From assembly GCF_020687045.1 (NCBI RefSeq), contig NZ_JAJEPW010000011.1, positions 9,820 through 73,819 on the forward strand: 64,000 bases of DNA. Reading direction: 5' to 3'. Positions 52,449 through 61,333 of this stretch are shown in pieces. This stretch comes from Vescimonas cirricatena (GTDB lineage Bacteria; Bacillota; Clostridia; Oscillospirales; Oscillospiraceae). The stretch's first letter is position 1; every line of letters begins with the position of its first letter. The translations under genes were made by a program, and so were the position numbers. The notes under the pieces are model-generated. The model was given only the letters and a program-made list of their open reading frames with translations. It ran no database searches and was not told where the DNA came from.

Positions 52449-53610
52449 AATCCGCAAAAAGAAAACGACCGCCCCGGACACATCTGTTGGCGCAGATGAT
52501 GGGCAGCCGCTTCACAATTCAACTGAGAACAGTATATCCACTTTTGAGCAGGAAATCAACGGTGATTTTCAAAACAGCGCAGAAAGTCTGGATGAAATTT
52601 ACCGCAGGATGCAGCGATTAACCGATCCGCATTACCTGCACACAATTTCCATGACCGAGCTGTACCAGACTGCGTATCAGAGCAGGCCGCCGATCATCGA
52701 CGGCTTGCTCTATGCGGGCGCATACATCCTCGCAGGAGCGCCGAAGATTGGCAAGTCATTTCTGGTGGCGCAGATCGCCTATCATGTCAGCACGGGCGAA
52801 GCTCTGTGGGGCTACGAAGTCTACCCCGGCACAGTGCTGTACCTCGCGCTGGAAGATGATTTTCAGCGCATCCAGAGCCGTATGTTCATGATGTACGGCG
52901 TCAACGACACCGACCGGCTGCACTTTGCAACCGCGGCGGGCAAGATTGGAAACGGGCTGGACGAGCAGCTTGAGAACTTCGTGTGGGAACATCCCGACAC
53001 CAAACTCATTATCATTGACACCATGCAGAAAATCCGCGAGGTCGGCGGCGAGGCGTACAGCTACGCCAGCGATTATGAGATCATCGGTCGGCTCAAGCAA
53101 TTTGCCGACAAGCACTGCGTCTGCGTTCTGACTGTTCACCACACCCGCAAGCAGCCTGCCGGTGACAGCTTCGAAATGATCTCCGGTACAACAGGATTGC
53201 TCGGTTGTGCGGACGGGTCGCTTCTCATGCAGAAGAAAAAGCGCACGGCATTGGAGGCAACCATCGACGTCGTGGGGCGCGACCAGCAGGATCAGATTCT
53301 CTATCTGAAAAAGGATGCCGACACGCAAATCTGGAATCTTGAAAAGGTAGAAAACGAGCTGCACAAAGAGCCGCCCGATCATGTTCTGGAATCCGTTTCA
53401 AGGCTGGTGTCCGCAGAACAGCCGGTATGGACAGGCTCGCCCTCTGCGCTTGCCGATGCCGTCCATGTCGGCATGGCGGCAAATGCGCTGAGCAAGTATC
53501 TGAATGTAAAATCCGGCAGGCTGCTGGATGAATACCATGTCCGCTATGAGAACAAGGTTCGGCACGAAGGGCGGTGTATCACACTGACCTTCGTAGCTGC
53601 ATGTGAATAA
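52438..53610 (+). CDS. RepA-like hexameric ATPase/helicase
   Basis: 390 residues. A RecA-type core with Walker A GAPKIGKSFLVAQ near residue 100, Walker B LIIIDTMQKIREVGG, and the following VLTVHHTRKQ switch. Such AAA_25/RepA proteins act as replicative helicases of plasmids and mobilizable islands. The first 75 residues look disordered; the C-terminal ~80 resemble a winged helix. It may support replication of the excised circle. Confidence 0.85.
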   Translation: MENEIRKKKTTAPDTSVGADDGQPLHNSTENSISTFEQEINGDFQNSAESLDEIYRRMQRLTDPHYLHTISMTELYQTAYQSRPPIIDGLLYAGAYILAGAPKIGKSFLVAQIAYHVSTGEALWGYEVYPGTVLYLALEDDFQRIQSRMFMMYGVNDTDRLHFATAAGKIGNGLDEQLENFVWEHPDTKLIIIDTMQKIREVGGEAYSYASDYEIIGRLKQFADKHCVCVLTVHHTRKQPAGDSFEMISGTTGLLGCADGSLLMQKKKRTALEATIDVVGRDQQDQILYLKKDADTQIWNLEKVENELHKEPPDHVLESVSRLVSAEQPVWTGSPSALADAVHVGMAANALSKYLNVKSGRLLDEYHVRYENKVRHEGRCITLTFVAACE

Positions 53611-53611
53611 T

Positions 53612-53692
53612 CTGCGCGACGGCTGCGACGGTTGCAACGGTGAAAATAATACCACCAAAACAACCGACGCAATCGTTGCGACCGTCGCGGAG
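53612..53692. repeat. GCGACGG-type repeats after the RepA-like gene
   Basis: Copies of GCGACGG(C/T)TGC(G/A)ACGG on the plus strand at 53615-53640 face an inverted copy (TTGCGACCGTCGCGG) at 53676-53691, separated by an A-rich spacer. The layout suits a replication or transfer origin. Confidence 0.5.
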
Positions 53693-53899
53693 AAAGGCCG
53701 GCAGCACGACCTTCCGCGTCCCCCGTCCCCATCGAAAAATCCGCAGAGTTTGAGATGGATGTGGGCAGGAGATTATGAGCGGAACTTGTCTGCAAATAAG
53801 CTGCTGACCACGCCGGTTTTTGCGGTTTGTATCCACACCGCAAACTGCAAAACCGGCAGAGGCATCCGCAGATGCCGCATACCCCCTCGGAGAGCCCAC

Positions 53900-53945
53900 G
53901 ATACTTTGCAGCCGCAGGATGAAAGTATCATAGTGGGTTATTACA
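53900..53945 (+). promoter_or_regulatory. oriT: Candidate MobV-type origin of transfer
   Basis: GATACTTT (53900-53907) pairs with AAAGTATC (53922-53929), followed by ATAGTGGGTTATTACACTT, close to the pMV158 nick region ATAGTGTG/TTATACTT. The nick would fall between 53937 and 53938. It lies 70 bases before a MobV relaxase gene. Confidence 0.65.
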
Positions 53946-54012
53946 CTTCCGCAGAAGTGCCTCCCCGAAAGCCCCCGTCCTGCACAATCTGAACTCAGGA
54001 GGTAAACTGCCT

Positions 54013-54791
54013 ATGGCAAGAGGCGACGGTATCCACCGTACCAGCGCAAGAAACGCAAGAATGAAAGACGCAGACATCGGCAACGCGCAAGCACACAACG
54101 AGCGCGAAAAATCATCGTATGTCAATCAGGATATCGTTCCCGAACGGACACAATATAACGTCCATTTCAAAACACCAACCGCCGGGTATAAGGAGATGTT
54201 CGAGCAGATGCGCTCCGACGGCGTGATTTCCACCCGCGGCCTGAAAGCGGATGCTGAGAAATTCGGAGAGCCGATCTTCGACGTCAACTCCGCGTACTTC
54301 TTCAACCACGGCGGCTATGAATTTGCAAAACAATTTTACGCCGATGCCTACAAAGCTGCAATCAAAATTGTGGGCGGCGAGCAGTACATCCTATCGGCGG
54401 TCATGCACGCCGATGAGCGCAACCGCGCTATGTCCGACGCACTGGGGCAGGACGTGTACCACTACCACCTTCATGTGGTCTACATCCCCGTCGTGGAGAA
54501 ACAAATCCTGTGGTCGAAACGCTGCAAGGATAAATCGCTGGTGGGAACGGTCAAGGAGACGATTCAGCAGGTCAGCATGAGCAAGAAGTGGAACTCCAAG
54601 CCAGCGCTGGACGAGAATGGCGAGTCGATTCTGAGCACCAAGGGCAACTCCGCACATCGGATCTGGAACGCGAAAACGCAGAGCTTCGCGGGAAAGTTCA
54701 ACACTATGAAGACGTAATTCAGCGCAATAACCTCTGGCATTTCTTCCGTCCACGCAGAGAAAAAGCGGCAATGCGGGACGATGCCCGCTGA
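54013..54791 (+). pseudogene. MobV-family relaxase with internal deletion and frameshift
   Basis: The first frame (54013-54717, 234 codons) has the MobV catalytic part: HNER (28-31) and HADE...HYHLHVVYIPV (132-160). After KPALDENG it runs into a sequence that continues the family only in another frame (DLERENAELRGKVQHYEDVIQRNNLWHFF, to 54791), which is the C-terminal coiled coil. About 200 central codons are missing. The nicking domain may still be made, since the N-terminal part alone can be active in relatives. Confidence 0.75.
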
Positions 54792-54824
54792 TGTCGTGTT
54801 GAGCTGAGAAAAACGGATTTTATC

Positions 54825-54874
54825 GAATGGGAGCGTCCAGATCGAGCAGCGTATTGTCCGGGCGCTCCCCATTC
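54825..54874. other. Hairpin between relaxase and hypothetical gene
   Basis: GAATGGGAGCG(T)CC pairs with GGCGCTCCCCATTC around a 22-base loop. No clear T run; probable processing or termination structure. Confidence 0.45.
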
Positions 54875-54963
54875 AAAAATCAGCCTGTTTTTGCGGGTGT
54901 AGAGCCGAGAAAAAAACTTGAAAATGCGCCCGTTTTCGTAGAACAGGCAGAAATGGAGGCAAT

Positions 54964-55254
54964 ATGAAAACTGGACTGACCAAGCGGCAGAAAACGACCT
55001 GCATCTATTTTGACGAAGCCAGCAAAACCGTCGAAATCCAGACGCACAATACCGCGCTCAAAAAGCGGCTGACACAGTACGCGGCAGAGTATCCCAACCT
55101 GTGCAGGCAGACCGACGATGACGAACAGGGCGGTCTGACCTTTGAGATTGACCGCAGACGATTTGCCGTTCGCCTGACCGCACCGTATTCCGACGAGCGC
55201 CGTCACGCGGCAAGTGAGCTTGCTAAGAAGAATGGGTTGAGAGGACGAGTATAA
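54964..55254 (+). CDS. Hypothetical mobile-element protein
   Basis: 96 residues after ATGGAGGCAAT. Basic N-terminus, then mixed alpha/beta sequence (TCIYFDEASKTVEIQTHNTALKKRLTQYAAEYPN). No family named with confidence; similar short proteins occur in clostridial islands. A strong terminator follows, so it closes the mobilization operon. Confidence 0.65.
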   Translation: MKTGLTKRQKTTCIYFDEASKTVEIQTHNTALKKRLTQYAAEYPNLCRQTDDDEQGGLTFEIDRRRFAVRLTAPYSDERRHAASELAKKNGLRGRV

Positions 55255-55270
55255 GCTCATATCAGCCACA

Positions 55271-55312
55271 GCCGTCCGCAGGAGTTTGGATGCTCCTGCG
55301 GGCGGCTTTTTT
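55271..55312 (+). terminator. Terminator of the mobilization operon
   Basis: A 14-bp stem (55271-55284 with 55293-55306) and a T6 run. Confidence 0.88.
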
Positions 55313-55349
55313 CTTTGCAAAGAACATCTCACGTTCTGAGGAGATTATC

Positions 55350-55378
55350 TTGCGAACATCGTCGTTTTGTGCTATAGT
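55350..55378 (+). promoter_or_regulatory. SigA promoter of the restriction-modification operon
   Basis: TTGCGA (55350-55355), 17 bases, TATAGT (55373-55378). Confidence 0.75.
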
Positions 55379-55411
55379 ATAATCAGTCTAACTTTGGAAC
55401 GGAGAATTGCG

Positions 55412-55633
55412 ATGCCTATTTCCTACGATAAGCTCTGGAAGCTGTTGATCGACAAGAAAATGAACCGGACAGATTTGAAAGATGCCTCCGGTATCAGCTT
55501 CAATGTGCTTGCCAAAATGGGAAAAAACGAATTTGTCTCTATGGAAAGCCTGCATAAGATTTGCTTGACGCTCAAATGTGATGTAGGAGACATCATGGAG
55601 TTCATTGATGAAGGAGATACAGAACAGTCATGA
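55412..55633 (+). CDS. Small XRE controller of the restriction-modification operon
   Basis: 73 residues from the ATG at 55412 after ACGGAGAA. A Cro/C1-type helix-turn-helix (LWKLLIDKKMNRTDLKDASGISFNVLAKMGKNEFVSMESLHKICLTLKCDVGDIMEF) of the YozG-like kind. It directly precedes the methylase, the position of controller proteins that delay endonuclease expression when the system enters a new cell. No clear C-box palindrome is seen at the promoter, so the controller role is inferred from position. Confidence 0.82.
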   Translation: MPISYDKLWKLLIDKKMNRTDLKDASGISFNVLAKMGKNEFVSMESLHKICLTLKCDVGDIMEFIDEGDTEQS

Positions 55634-55665
55634 TTTCAATCGAACTACGCAGGAGTGAAAAGAAA

Positions 55666-56652
55666 ATGCAGCAACCGTTGACTTGTGTTGAAATATGCGC
55701 TGGCGCTGGTGGACAGGCTTTGGGGCTTGCAATGGCGGGTTTTGTCCATGTTGCGCTTGTCGAGTATGAAGAAGATTATTGCAAGGTATTAAAGCAGAAT
55801 CGCCCGGAGTGGAACGTCATTTGCGCAGATGTTCACGATTTTGACGGACGCCCATACCACGGCGTCGATCTGCTGGCTGGCGGCGTTCCTTGCCCGCCTT
55901 TCTCCGTTGCAGGAAAGCAGCTCGGTCAGGAAGACGAAAGGGACCTTTTCCCGGAGGCCATTCGGCTTATCAAAGAAATTCAACCGCGTGCTGTCATGCT
56001 TGAAAATGTCCGTGGCTTTCTTGATCCGGGCTTTGATGAATACCGCGACCACATTTTTACGTCGATTCAAAAGCTCGGCTATGTAACCCATATCAAACTC
56101 TTGAACGCATCTGATTATGGTGTTCCGCAGCTACGTCCCAGAGTGGTTATCATCGGCATTCGGAAGGATCAGATTGGAGCATTTGCCTATCCTGATGAAC
56201 AACCAGACAGCGCCCCCACTGTTGGTGATACGCTCCGTGATTTGATGGCACAGAACGGATGGGAAGGTGCGAAGCAGTGGGCATCTAATGCAAACCGGAT
56301 CGCTCCGACCCTTGTAGGCGGCTCCAAGAAGCACGGTGGTCCTGACCTTGGTCCCACACGCGCCCGTAATGCATGGGCGGAGTTGGGCGTAGATGGTCGA
56401 GGAATTGCAAACGAAGCACCCGCCCCCGGATTTGAGGGTATGCCCCGCTTGACAAGCCGGATGATGGCACGGATTCAAGGTTTCCCCGATACATGGACAT
56501 TTGGAAGCCGGAAAACAGTAGCTTGTAGGATGATTGGAAACGCATTTCCGCCCCCCGTTGCCCGGGCAGTCGGAGAAAAAATAAAGGAGTGTCTGGAACA
56601 TGGATGCATTGATAGCGAACGCGAGATTTCACTTTCACAAGCGGTTATTTGA
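55666..56652 (+). CDS. DNA (cytosine-5) methyltransferase, probable GCCGGC-specific
   Basis: 328 residues from the ATG at 55666 (AGGAG 10 bases upstream); an ATG at 55630 overlapping the controller stop is possible. Motif I EICAGAGGQALGL, catalytic PCPPFS with Cys76, ENVRGFLDPGF, PQLRPRVVIIG, and motifs IX-X near the end (IQGFPDTW; GNAFPPPVA). Full length for an m5C methylase. It overlaps the endonuclease gene by 53 bases. Specificity is inferred from the NgoMIV-like partner. Confidence 0.93.
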   Translation: MQQPLTCVEICAGAGGQALGLAMAGFVHVALVEYEEDYCKVLKQNRPEWNVICADVHDFDGRPYHGVDLLAGGVPCPPFSVAGKQLGQEDERDLFPEAIRLIKEIQPRAVMLENVRGFLDPGFDEYRDHIFTSIQKLGYVTHIKLLNASDYGVPQLRPRVVIIGIRKDQIGAFAYPDEQPDSAPTVGDTLRDLMAQNGWEGAKQWASNANRIAPTLVGGSKKHGGPDLGPTRARNAWAELGVDGRGIANEAPAPGFEGMPRLTSRMMARIQGFPDTWTFGSRKTVACRMIGNAFPPPVARAVGEKIKECLEHGCIDSEREISLSQAVI

Positions 56653-57475
56653 AACCAACACGCTGACGTTGACCACGGCAGGCGTCGCATCCAATGCAGA
56701 CACCAGCAGCCGCGGCTCAAAGGCGATTGCGCGGAGGATCGTTGACATTCTTGTGGAGGAACAGCATCATGCTGTCTCCACGGTTGACAAAATTTCCGGG
56801 CAGACTCTCGGAAAGCAATTTGAAACGCTGACAATGGAGTTCCTGCGTGAAACCTTTCCCTATTTGCAGAACCTCCGTCCCGGAAACTGGACAATTCTTC
56901 AGCTCGGCAATAACAACAAACTGAAAACAAGCGATTTTGCGCAGTACGAGCATCTTGCTTGCTTAAATGCGCTTACGACACAGAACGCACAGTTGGCTGC
57001 TGCACTCGGGAATGATTACCTCGTTGCACCTGACGTTGTTGTTTACCGCGATCTCTATGAGGACAGCGAGATCAATGCCGCTCAGACCATTGTTGATGAC
57101 GAAATCTGCAAAATGGCTGATATTCGGAAGTCTAACGGCGGAAAACCCATTCTTCATGCCAGTGTCTCTGCAAAGTACACGATGCGTAGCGACCGTGCAC
57201 AGAATAGCCGGACAGAGGCCTTGAATCTGATCCGCAATCGGAAAGGACATTTGCCGCACATCGTTGTCGTGACGGCAGAGCCCATGCCGAATCGTCTGGC
57301 ATCTCTCGCACTTGGTACTGGCGATATTGACTGCGTATATCACTTTGCACTCTATGAGTTGATTCGTGCGGTTAAAGAGGCGGGTTCTGAGGATGCGGTA
57401 GAAACGTTGGAAACCTTGGTGCAGGGCAAGCGGCTGAAGGATATTTCCGATCTCCCACTGGATTTGTCTGTGTAA
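56600..57475 (+). CDS. NgoMIV-family type II restriction endonuclease
   Basis: 291 residues, close to the 286 of NgoMIV. The stretch ASVSAKYTMRSDRAQNSRTEA followed by VVVTAEPMP...LALGTGDIDCVYHF is characteristic. Active-site positions recalled for NgoMIV (Glu70, Asp140, Lys187, Glu201) map with a constant shift of five to Glu75, Asp145, Lys192 and Glu206. It should cut GCCGGC as a tetramer needing two sites. All catalytic residues are kept, so it is probably functional. Confidence 0.9.
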   Translation: MDALIANARFHFHKRLFETNTLTLTTAGVASNADTSSRGSKAIARRIVDILVEEQHHAVSTVDKISGQTLGKQFETLTMEFLRETFPYLQNLRPGNWTILQLGNNNKLKTSDFAQYEHLACLNALTTQNAQLAAALGNDYLVAPDVVVYRDLYEDSEINAAQTIVDDEICKMADIRKSNGGKPILHASVSAKYTMRSDRAQNSRTEALNLIRNRKGHLPHIVVVTAEPMPNRLASLALGTGDIDCVYHFALYELIRAVKEAGSEDAVETLETLVQGKRLKDISDLPLDLSV

Positions 57476-57891
57476 TGGCTGATTCTGTTTCCTCTGTCCG
57501 CCGTAGTGAGATCATGTCGCACATCAAAAGCAAAGATACCAGTATTGAACTTTTGGTGCGCCGCAAGCTGTTTTCTATGGGATACCGCTACCGTGTGAAT
57601 TACAAGGCGCTGCCCGGAAAACCGGATATTGTATTCACCAGAAAGAAAATTGCTATCTTCATTCATGGATGCTATTGGCATGGGCATGATTGCGGCAGTC
57701 ATTATGCTCATGCCAGTCAATCCAATAAAGCATATTGGGGACCCAAGATAGAGCGAACAAAGCAACGAGATCAGGAGCATATTCAGGCACTTGAGACTGA
57801 CGGCTGGAAAGTCATTGTGCTGTGGGAATGTGAAATTAGAAGCCATTTTGAAAGTACTATGCTCAGACTTGAGCATTGCTTAAGCCAATAA
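57475..57891 (+). CDS. vsr: Very short patch repair endonuclease Vsr
   Basis: 138 residues starting inside the endonuclease stop (TAATG). Asp51 (KPDIVF), His64, Trp68 and His69 (FIHGCYWHGHDC) coincide with the E. coli Vsr numbering for metal and mismatch-intercalating residues. Vsr nicks at T:G mismatches formed when m5C deaminates, limiting mutation at the methylase's sites. It belongs to the same operon. Confidence 0.94.
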   Translation: MADSVSSVRRSEIMSHIKSKDTSIELLVRRKLFSMGYRYRVNYKALPGKPDIVFTRKKIAIFIHGCYWHGHDCGSHYAHASQSNKAYWGPKIERTKQRDQEHIQALETDGWKVIVLWECEIRSHFESTMLRLEHCLSQ

Positions 57892-57922
57892 TGCAAACAA
57901 CGGAATGAAAGGATGTGTATAA

Positions 57923-59491
57923 ATGCTACTAGTCGATGTCAGAATTAAAAACTACAAGTGCATACTGGACTCTGAAACTTTTACAGTCGACCAAATGACA
58001 TGTTTGGTTGGCAAAAATGAATCTGGAAAAAGCGCTATTCTCCAAGCGTTATATAAACTCAATCCTGTTGATAAAGAGGATATTTACGACGCACTTTATG
58101 AGTATCCTAAAATGTATCAAACCGATTTTGAAGCTGGAGAAATTCCGGATGGTAACACAGTGCTTATATCTCACTGGAAGTTTACCGAAAATGAAATTAC
58201 TGAGATAGATGCTCTTTTTGGAAGTGGATTTATTACAAAGTCAACCATCGTGACGATCACAAATGGCTATGATAATCATCGCTCATGGTCTTTCGAGCCA
58301 AACTTCGAAAAACTCTTTACAAAGAAAACGGCAGACTTTGCATTTGGCGATCCCGATAGAGCACAAATCACCAAATTCGATTCCATCTCGGACATTCGTA
58401 CGCAACTCAATCAACTCTCCGTCCTATCTGACGCAGAGCAATCCTTTAAGGATTGGTTCGATGAAGCATTCCCAAACGATAAACTTGATACTTTCTCAGA
58501 AAAATATCTCCTAAAATATTTGCCAAAGTTTTCGTATTTTGCAGAGTATCAAAAGCTTCCTGGTAAAATTGCGATTAACCGCTTTATCTCCAGAAGTAAT
58601 TCCGGGCAGTTGACAAAAAATGAAAAAGTATTTGAGGCACTCCTGTCGCTAGCCAATTCCTCTGTTGAAGAAATAAAGGATTCCAATCGCCTAGAAGCTT
58701 TGATAAATAAGACTCGTGGCATCTCAAGCAAAATCACACGAGAAATCTTTTCCTATTGGAGTCAAAATAAACACTTGCGGGTCGAGTTTAGATATGACAT
58801 GGCAAAGCCGGGAGATGAAGCACCTTACAACGATGGTTATATTTTTTCGACACGTATTGAAAACACACGCCATGATTCATCCGTGTCATTTGACGACCGG
58901 AGCGCTGGATTTGTATGGTTCTTCTCGTTTTTAATTTGGTTTAATTACTTACAGAAAAAAGAAGATAATTTAATAATTCTCCTTGATGAACCTGGACTAA
59001 CCCTCCATGCCAAAGCCCAAGGAGATTTGATTCGCTTCTTTAAGGAAAAAATTACGCCCAAATTCCAGTTGCTATATACCACTCATTCTCCATTTATGCT
59101 TGACTTTTCTGACATTCTATCTGCCAGAACAGTTGAAGATATGACAGGTGAAGATGATACGGTACTAGGAACGAAAGTTGGCTCTAAAGTATTGAGTAAA
59201 GACCGCGATACTACCTTCCCACTCCAAGCAGCATTTGGCTATGATATTACGCAAACCCTCTTTATAGGTAATAACACTTTGCTCGTCGAGGGACCGTCAG
59301 ATATCTTGTACTTAACATATTTTTCGAATAAGCTTAAGGAACTTGGTAGAACAGGCTTGAGTAGCGATTGGACACTATGTCCATCTGGCGGCATAGATAA
59401 GATACAAAGCTTTGTATCTCTATTTGGAGGAAATGCCCTCAAAATTGTAACACTAACAGACTATGATTACTTCCTATTAGGAACACTGTAA
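57923..59491 (+). CDS. OLD-like ATPase with truncated TOPRIM domain
   Basis: 522 residues in markedly AT-rich DNA. Walker A VGKNESGKSAILQAL (29-43), a long helical insertion, then Walker B LIILLDEPGLTLHAKAQGDL and a His-containing switch TTHSPFML. A TOPRIM starts at residue ~455 (LLVEGPSDILYL, LTDYD) but the protein stops a few residues after the DYD, where OLD/Gabija-type nucleases usually run ~80-100 residues longer. The last codons and the following DNA change character. Probably a defence ATPase cut by recombination. Confidence 0.8.
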   Translation: MLLVDVRIKNYKCILDSETFTVDQMTCLVGKNESGKSAILQALYKLNPVDKEDIYDALYEYPKMYQTDFEAGEIPDGNTVLISHWKFTENEITEIDALFGSGFITKSTIVTITNGYDNHRSWSFEPNFEKLFTKKTADFAFGDPDRAQITKFDSISDIRTQLNQLSVLSDAEQSFKDWFDEAFPNDKLDTFSEKYLLKYLPKFSYFAEYQKLPGKIAINRFISRSNSGQLTKNEKVFEALLSLANSSVEEIKDSNRLEALINKTRGISSKITREIFSYWSQNKHLRVEFRYDMAKPGDEAPYNDGYIFSTRIENTRHDSSVSFDDRSAGFVWFFSFLIWFNYLQKKEDNLIILLDEPGLTLHAKAQGDLIRFFKEKITPKFQLLYTTHSPFMLDFSDILSARTVEDMTGEDDTVLGTKVGSKVLSKDRDTTFPLQAAFGYDITQTLFIGNNTLLVEGPSDILYLTYFSNKLKELGRTGLSSDWTLCPSGGIDKIQSFVSLFGGNALKIVTLTDYDYFLLGTL

Positions 59492-59552
59492 ATACAAGGC
59501 TTTTCGGAGCCTACAAACCAGAAAAAATAATATTTGATCTATCACATTACGC

Positions 59553-59589
59553 AAAAAGCCGTCCGGCATGAAAAACGGGCGGCTTTTTT
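59553..59589 (+). terminator. Terminator before the conjugative module
   Basis: AAAAAGCCG(T)CCG pairs with CGG(G)CGGCTTTTTT (59553-59565 with 59576-59589). Lies at the junction between the AT-rich ATPase gene and the parB operon. Confidence 0.8.
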
Positions 59590-59677
59590 GCGTGGATAGA
59601 CGGAAAGGAGGCACAAAAATAACTACAAAATTTTAGCGTTCAAATTTGTGCAACTTTAACGAAAAGGAGGATCGTAA

Positions 59678-61126
59678 ATGGCCGATGAAAAACTGAATAC
59701 TGGCCCTGCGGAGAATATTTCCCCGGAGGCCGCCGAGCCTATCACCACACCCGAACAGGCCGCAACGTCTGAGCCCCAGCAGGAACAGACCGGGCCTGCC
59801 ATACCTGAGCCCGGCGATGTGGTTGTGTCCTTTGACAAAATCAATGAGCTTATGGCAGAAAAGAGACAGAACGTCCGCGCCGAAGTCGAGAAGGCAGAAA
59901 CTCCCGAAACGCCGGAGGCGGCAGCCCCCGGAGAGACACCACAGCCCGCCAATACGGAGGAACCGAAAAAGCCGCGCCGTGGCCGTCCGCCGAAAGCAGA
60001 AAAGGCTGCGACTGAAAACCAGAAAGCGGAGAAATCGGCTGGGGCCCGCAAGGGCCACCCACCCAAGGCGGATAAGGCGGCCCCTGACAAACCCAAGCCG
60101 TCCAAACGAGACAAAGTGTCCCGAAGTGACGGAAAGGCCCCGGATGCCAAGGAGCCCATTAAGCCCGTACAGGATACGGCACCGAAGGAAACTGCTGCTG
60201 CGGAACAGACGGCTCCCGAGCCGACCACACCGCCCCGCCCGGTTGAGGAAGGCAAGCTGGTTTATCTGAAACTTTCCGAGGTTCATCCGTTTCACACATT
60301 CCGTCCGCACCCCTTTAAGGTACGGGACGATGCGAAGATGCAGGAAATCGTGGCTTCTATCCGTGTAAACGGTGTAATGGTTCCCGGTCTTGCCCGCCCG
60401 GAGAAAGACGGAAACGGCTATGAAATTGTAGCGGGCCATCGCCGTACCCACGGCAGTGAACTGGCGGGGCTGGAGGAAATGCCCTTTATCGTCCGTGAAA
60501 TGACCGACCACGAAGCGGTACAGGCCATGAAGGACAGCAACAAGCAGCGTGACGGGATGCTTCCCAGCGAATTGGCCGCGCTGCTGGAACTCGAGGTTGA
60601 GGACATCAAGCATCAGGGCGGGCGGCTGAAAGGTGTTGCGGAAGGTGATGTCGGAAAACGCTCGGTTGAGATTGTAGGCGAAGCGCATGAGATGAACTAT
60701 AAAAAGGTCATGCGCTACTTGCGGCTCAACTCCCTTGTGCCGGAGCTTCTGGATAAGGTAGACGATAAAAAGATGGGCTTCATGCCTGCCGTGGAGCTGT
60801 CCTACATCAAACCGAAAAATCAGAGACTTATCGCTGTTTCCATTGACGGGGAGCAGGCTTCGCCCTCGCTGGCCCAGGCCAAACGGCTCCGGGAGCTGGA
60901 TAAGGAAGGCAAGCTCAACGGCGATGTCATTGACGGTATCTTATCAGAACAGAAAAAGGAGGATCGAGGCGTGATTATTTCTACTGCGGAACTGGAAAAG
61001 TATTTTGGCAAGGAGGTCACTCCCGCCAAAATGAAAGAACAGATTATGTCCCTGCTGGATGACTGGAAAGAAAAACAGCCGCCGGAGCTGGCAAAAGCCC
61101 CCAAAAAGCAGGAACTTGACAAGTAA
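59678..61126 (+). CDS. ParB/RepB/Spo0J-family partition-like protein
   Basis: 482 residues. Residues 1-190 are low-complexity, Pro/Ala/Lys-rich, with AT-hook-like RRGRPPK and KGHPPK motifs. The ParB N-terminal domain follows at ~195-290 (LSEVHPFHTFRPHPFKVRDD; YEIVAGHRRTHGSELAG). A helix-turn-helix region and a C-terminal coiled part come after it. It is the first gene of the conjugative module. Three palindromes in and behind the gene are candidate binding sites. No ParA is visible. Confidence 0.88.
   Translation: MADEKLNTGPAENISPEAAEPITTPEQAATSEPQQEQTGPAIPEPGDVVVSFDKINELMAEKRQNVRAEVEKAETPETPEAAAPGETPQPANTEEPKKPRRGRPPKAEKAATENQKAEKSAGARKGHPPKADKAAPDKPKPSKRDKVSRSDGKAPDAKEPIKPVQDTAPKETAAAEQTAPEPTTPPRPVEEGKLVYLKLSEVHPFHTFRPHPFKVRDDAKMQEIVASIRVNGVMVPGLARPEKDGNGYEIVAGHRRTHGSELAGLEEMPFIVREMTDHEAVQAMKDSNKQRDGMLPSELAALLELEVEDIKHQGGRLKGVAEGDVGKRSVEIVGEAHEMNYKKVMRYLRLNSLVPELLDKVDDKKMGFMPAVELSYIKPKNQRLIAVSIDGEQASPSLAQAKRLRELDKEGKLNGDVIDGILSEQKKEDRGVIISTAELEKYFGKEVTPAKMKEQIMSLLDDWKEKQPPELAKAPKKQELDK
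60107..60123. repeat. Palindrome copy 1 (inside parB)
   Basis: CGAGACA-AAG-TGTCCCG, 17 bases, inside the parB coding sequence. Near-perfect dyad. Confidence 0.65.
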
Positions 61127-61132
61127 CAACTT

Positions 61133-61149
61133 CGAGACACTTTGTCCCG
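61133..61149. repeat. Palindrome copy 2 (just after parB)
   Basis: CGAGACA-CTT-TGTCCCG, 7 bases after the parB stop. Same arms as copies 1 and 3. Confidence 0.65.
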
Positions 61150-61170
61150 AGGGCCCCGCCCTCGCGCAGA

Positions 61171-61333
61171 GGCTCTGGTGGTATATATCCCCCGTCGCCG
61201 CCTGTTTTTTAGTACAGCCGGGAGTGAGCCGTCAAGGGTGCAGCGCACCGCCGTTTTCGGCGGCTCGCCCTTGACGGTCTGCCCCGGCTGTGCTATTTCC
61301 CCGGCAAGCGGCGGGGGTATATCCTCCAGAGCC
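61171..61333 (+). other. Large nested stem-loop between parB and DUF4406 gene
   Basis: Outer arm 61171-61200 pairs with 61308-61333; middle arm 61211-61238 pairs with 61268-61296; the innermost CCGCCG/CGGCGG stem is at 61248-61263. It is flanked by two small hairpins (61149-61163 and 61337-61360). No ORF. Could be a structured RNA or a DNA cruciform site of the element. Confidence 0.65.

Noticed and set aside
53603..53992. 129-codon ORF between the RepA-like and relaxase genes
   Set aside because: It runs across the origin-like repeats and the oriT hairpin and ends just before the relaxase ribosome site; the sequence has no domain and looks like translated non-coding DNA.
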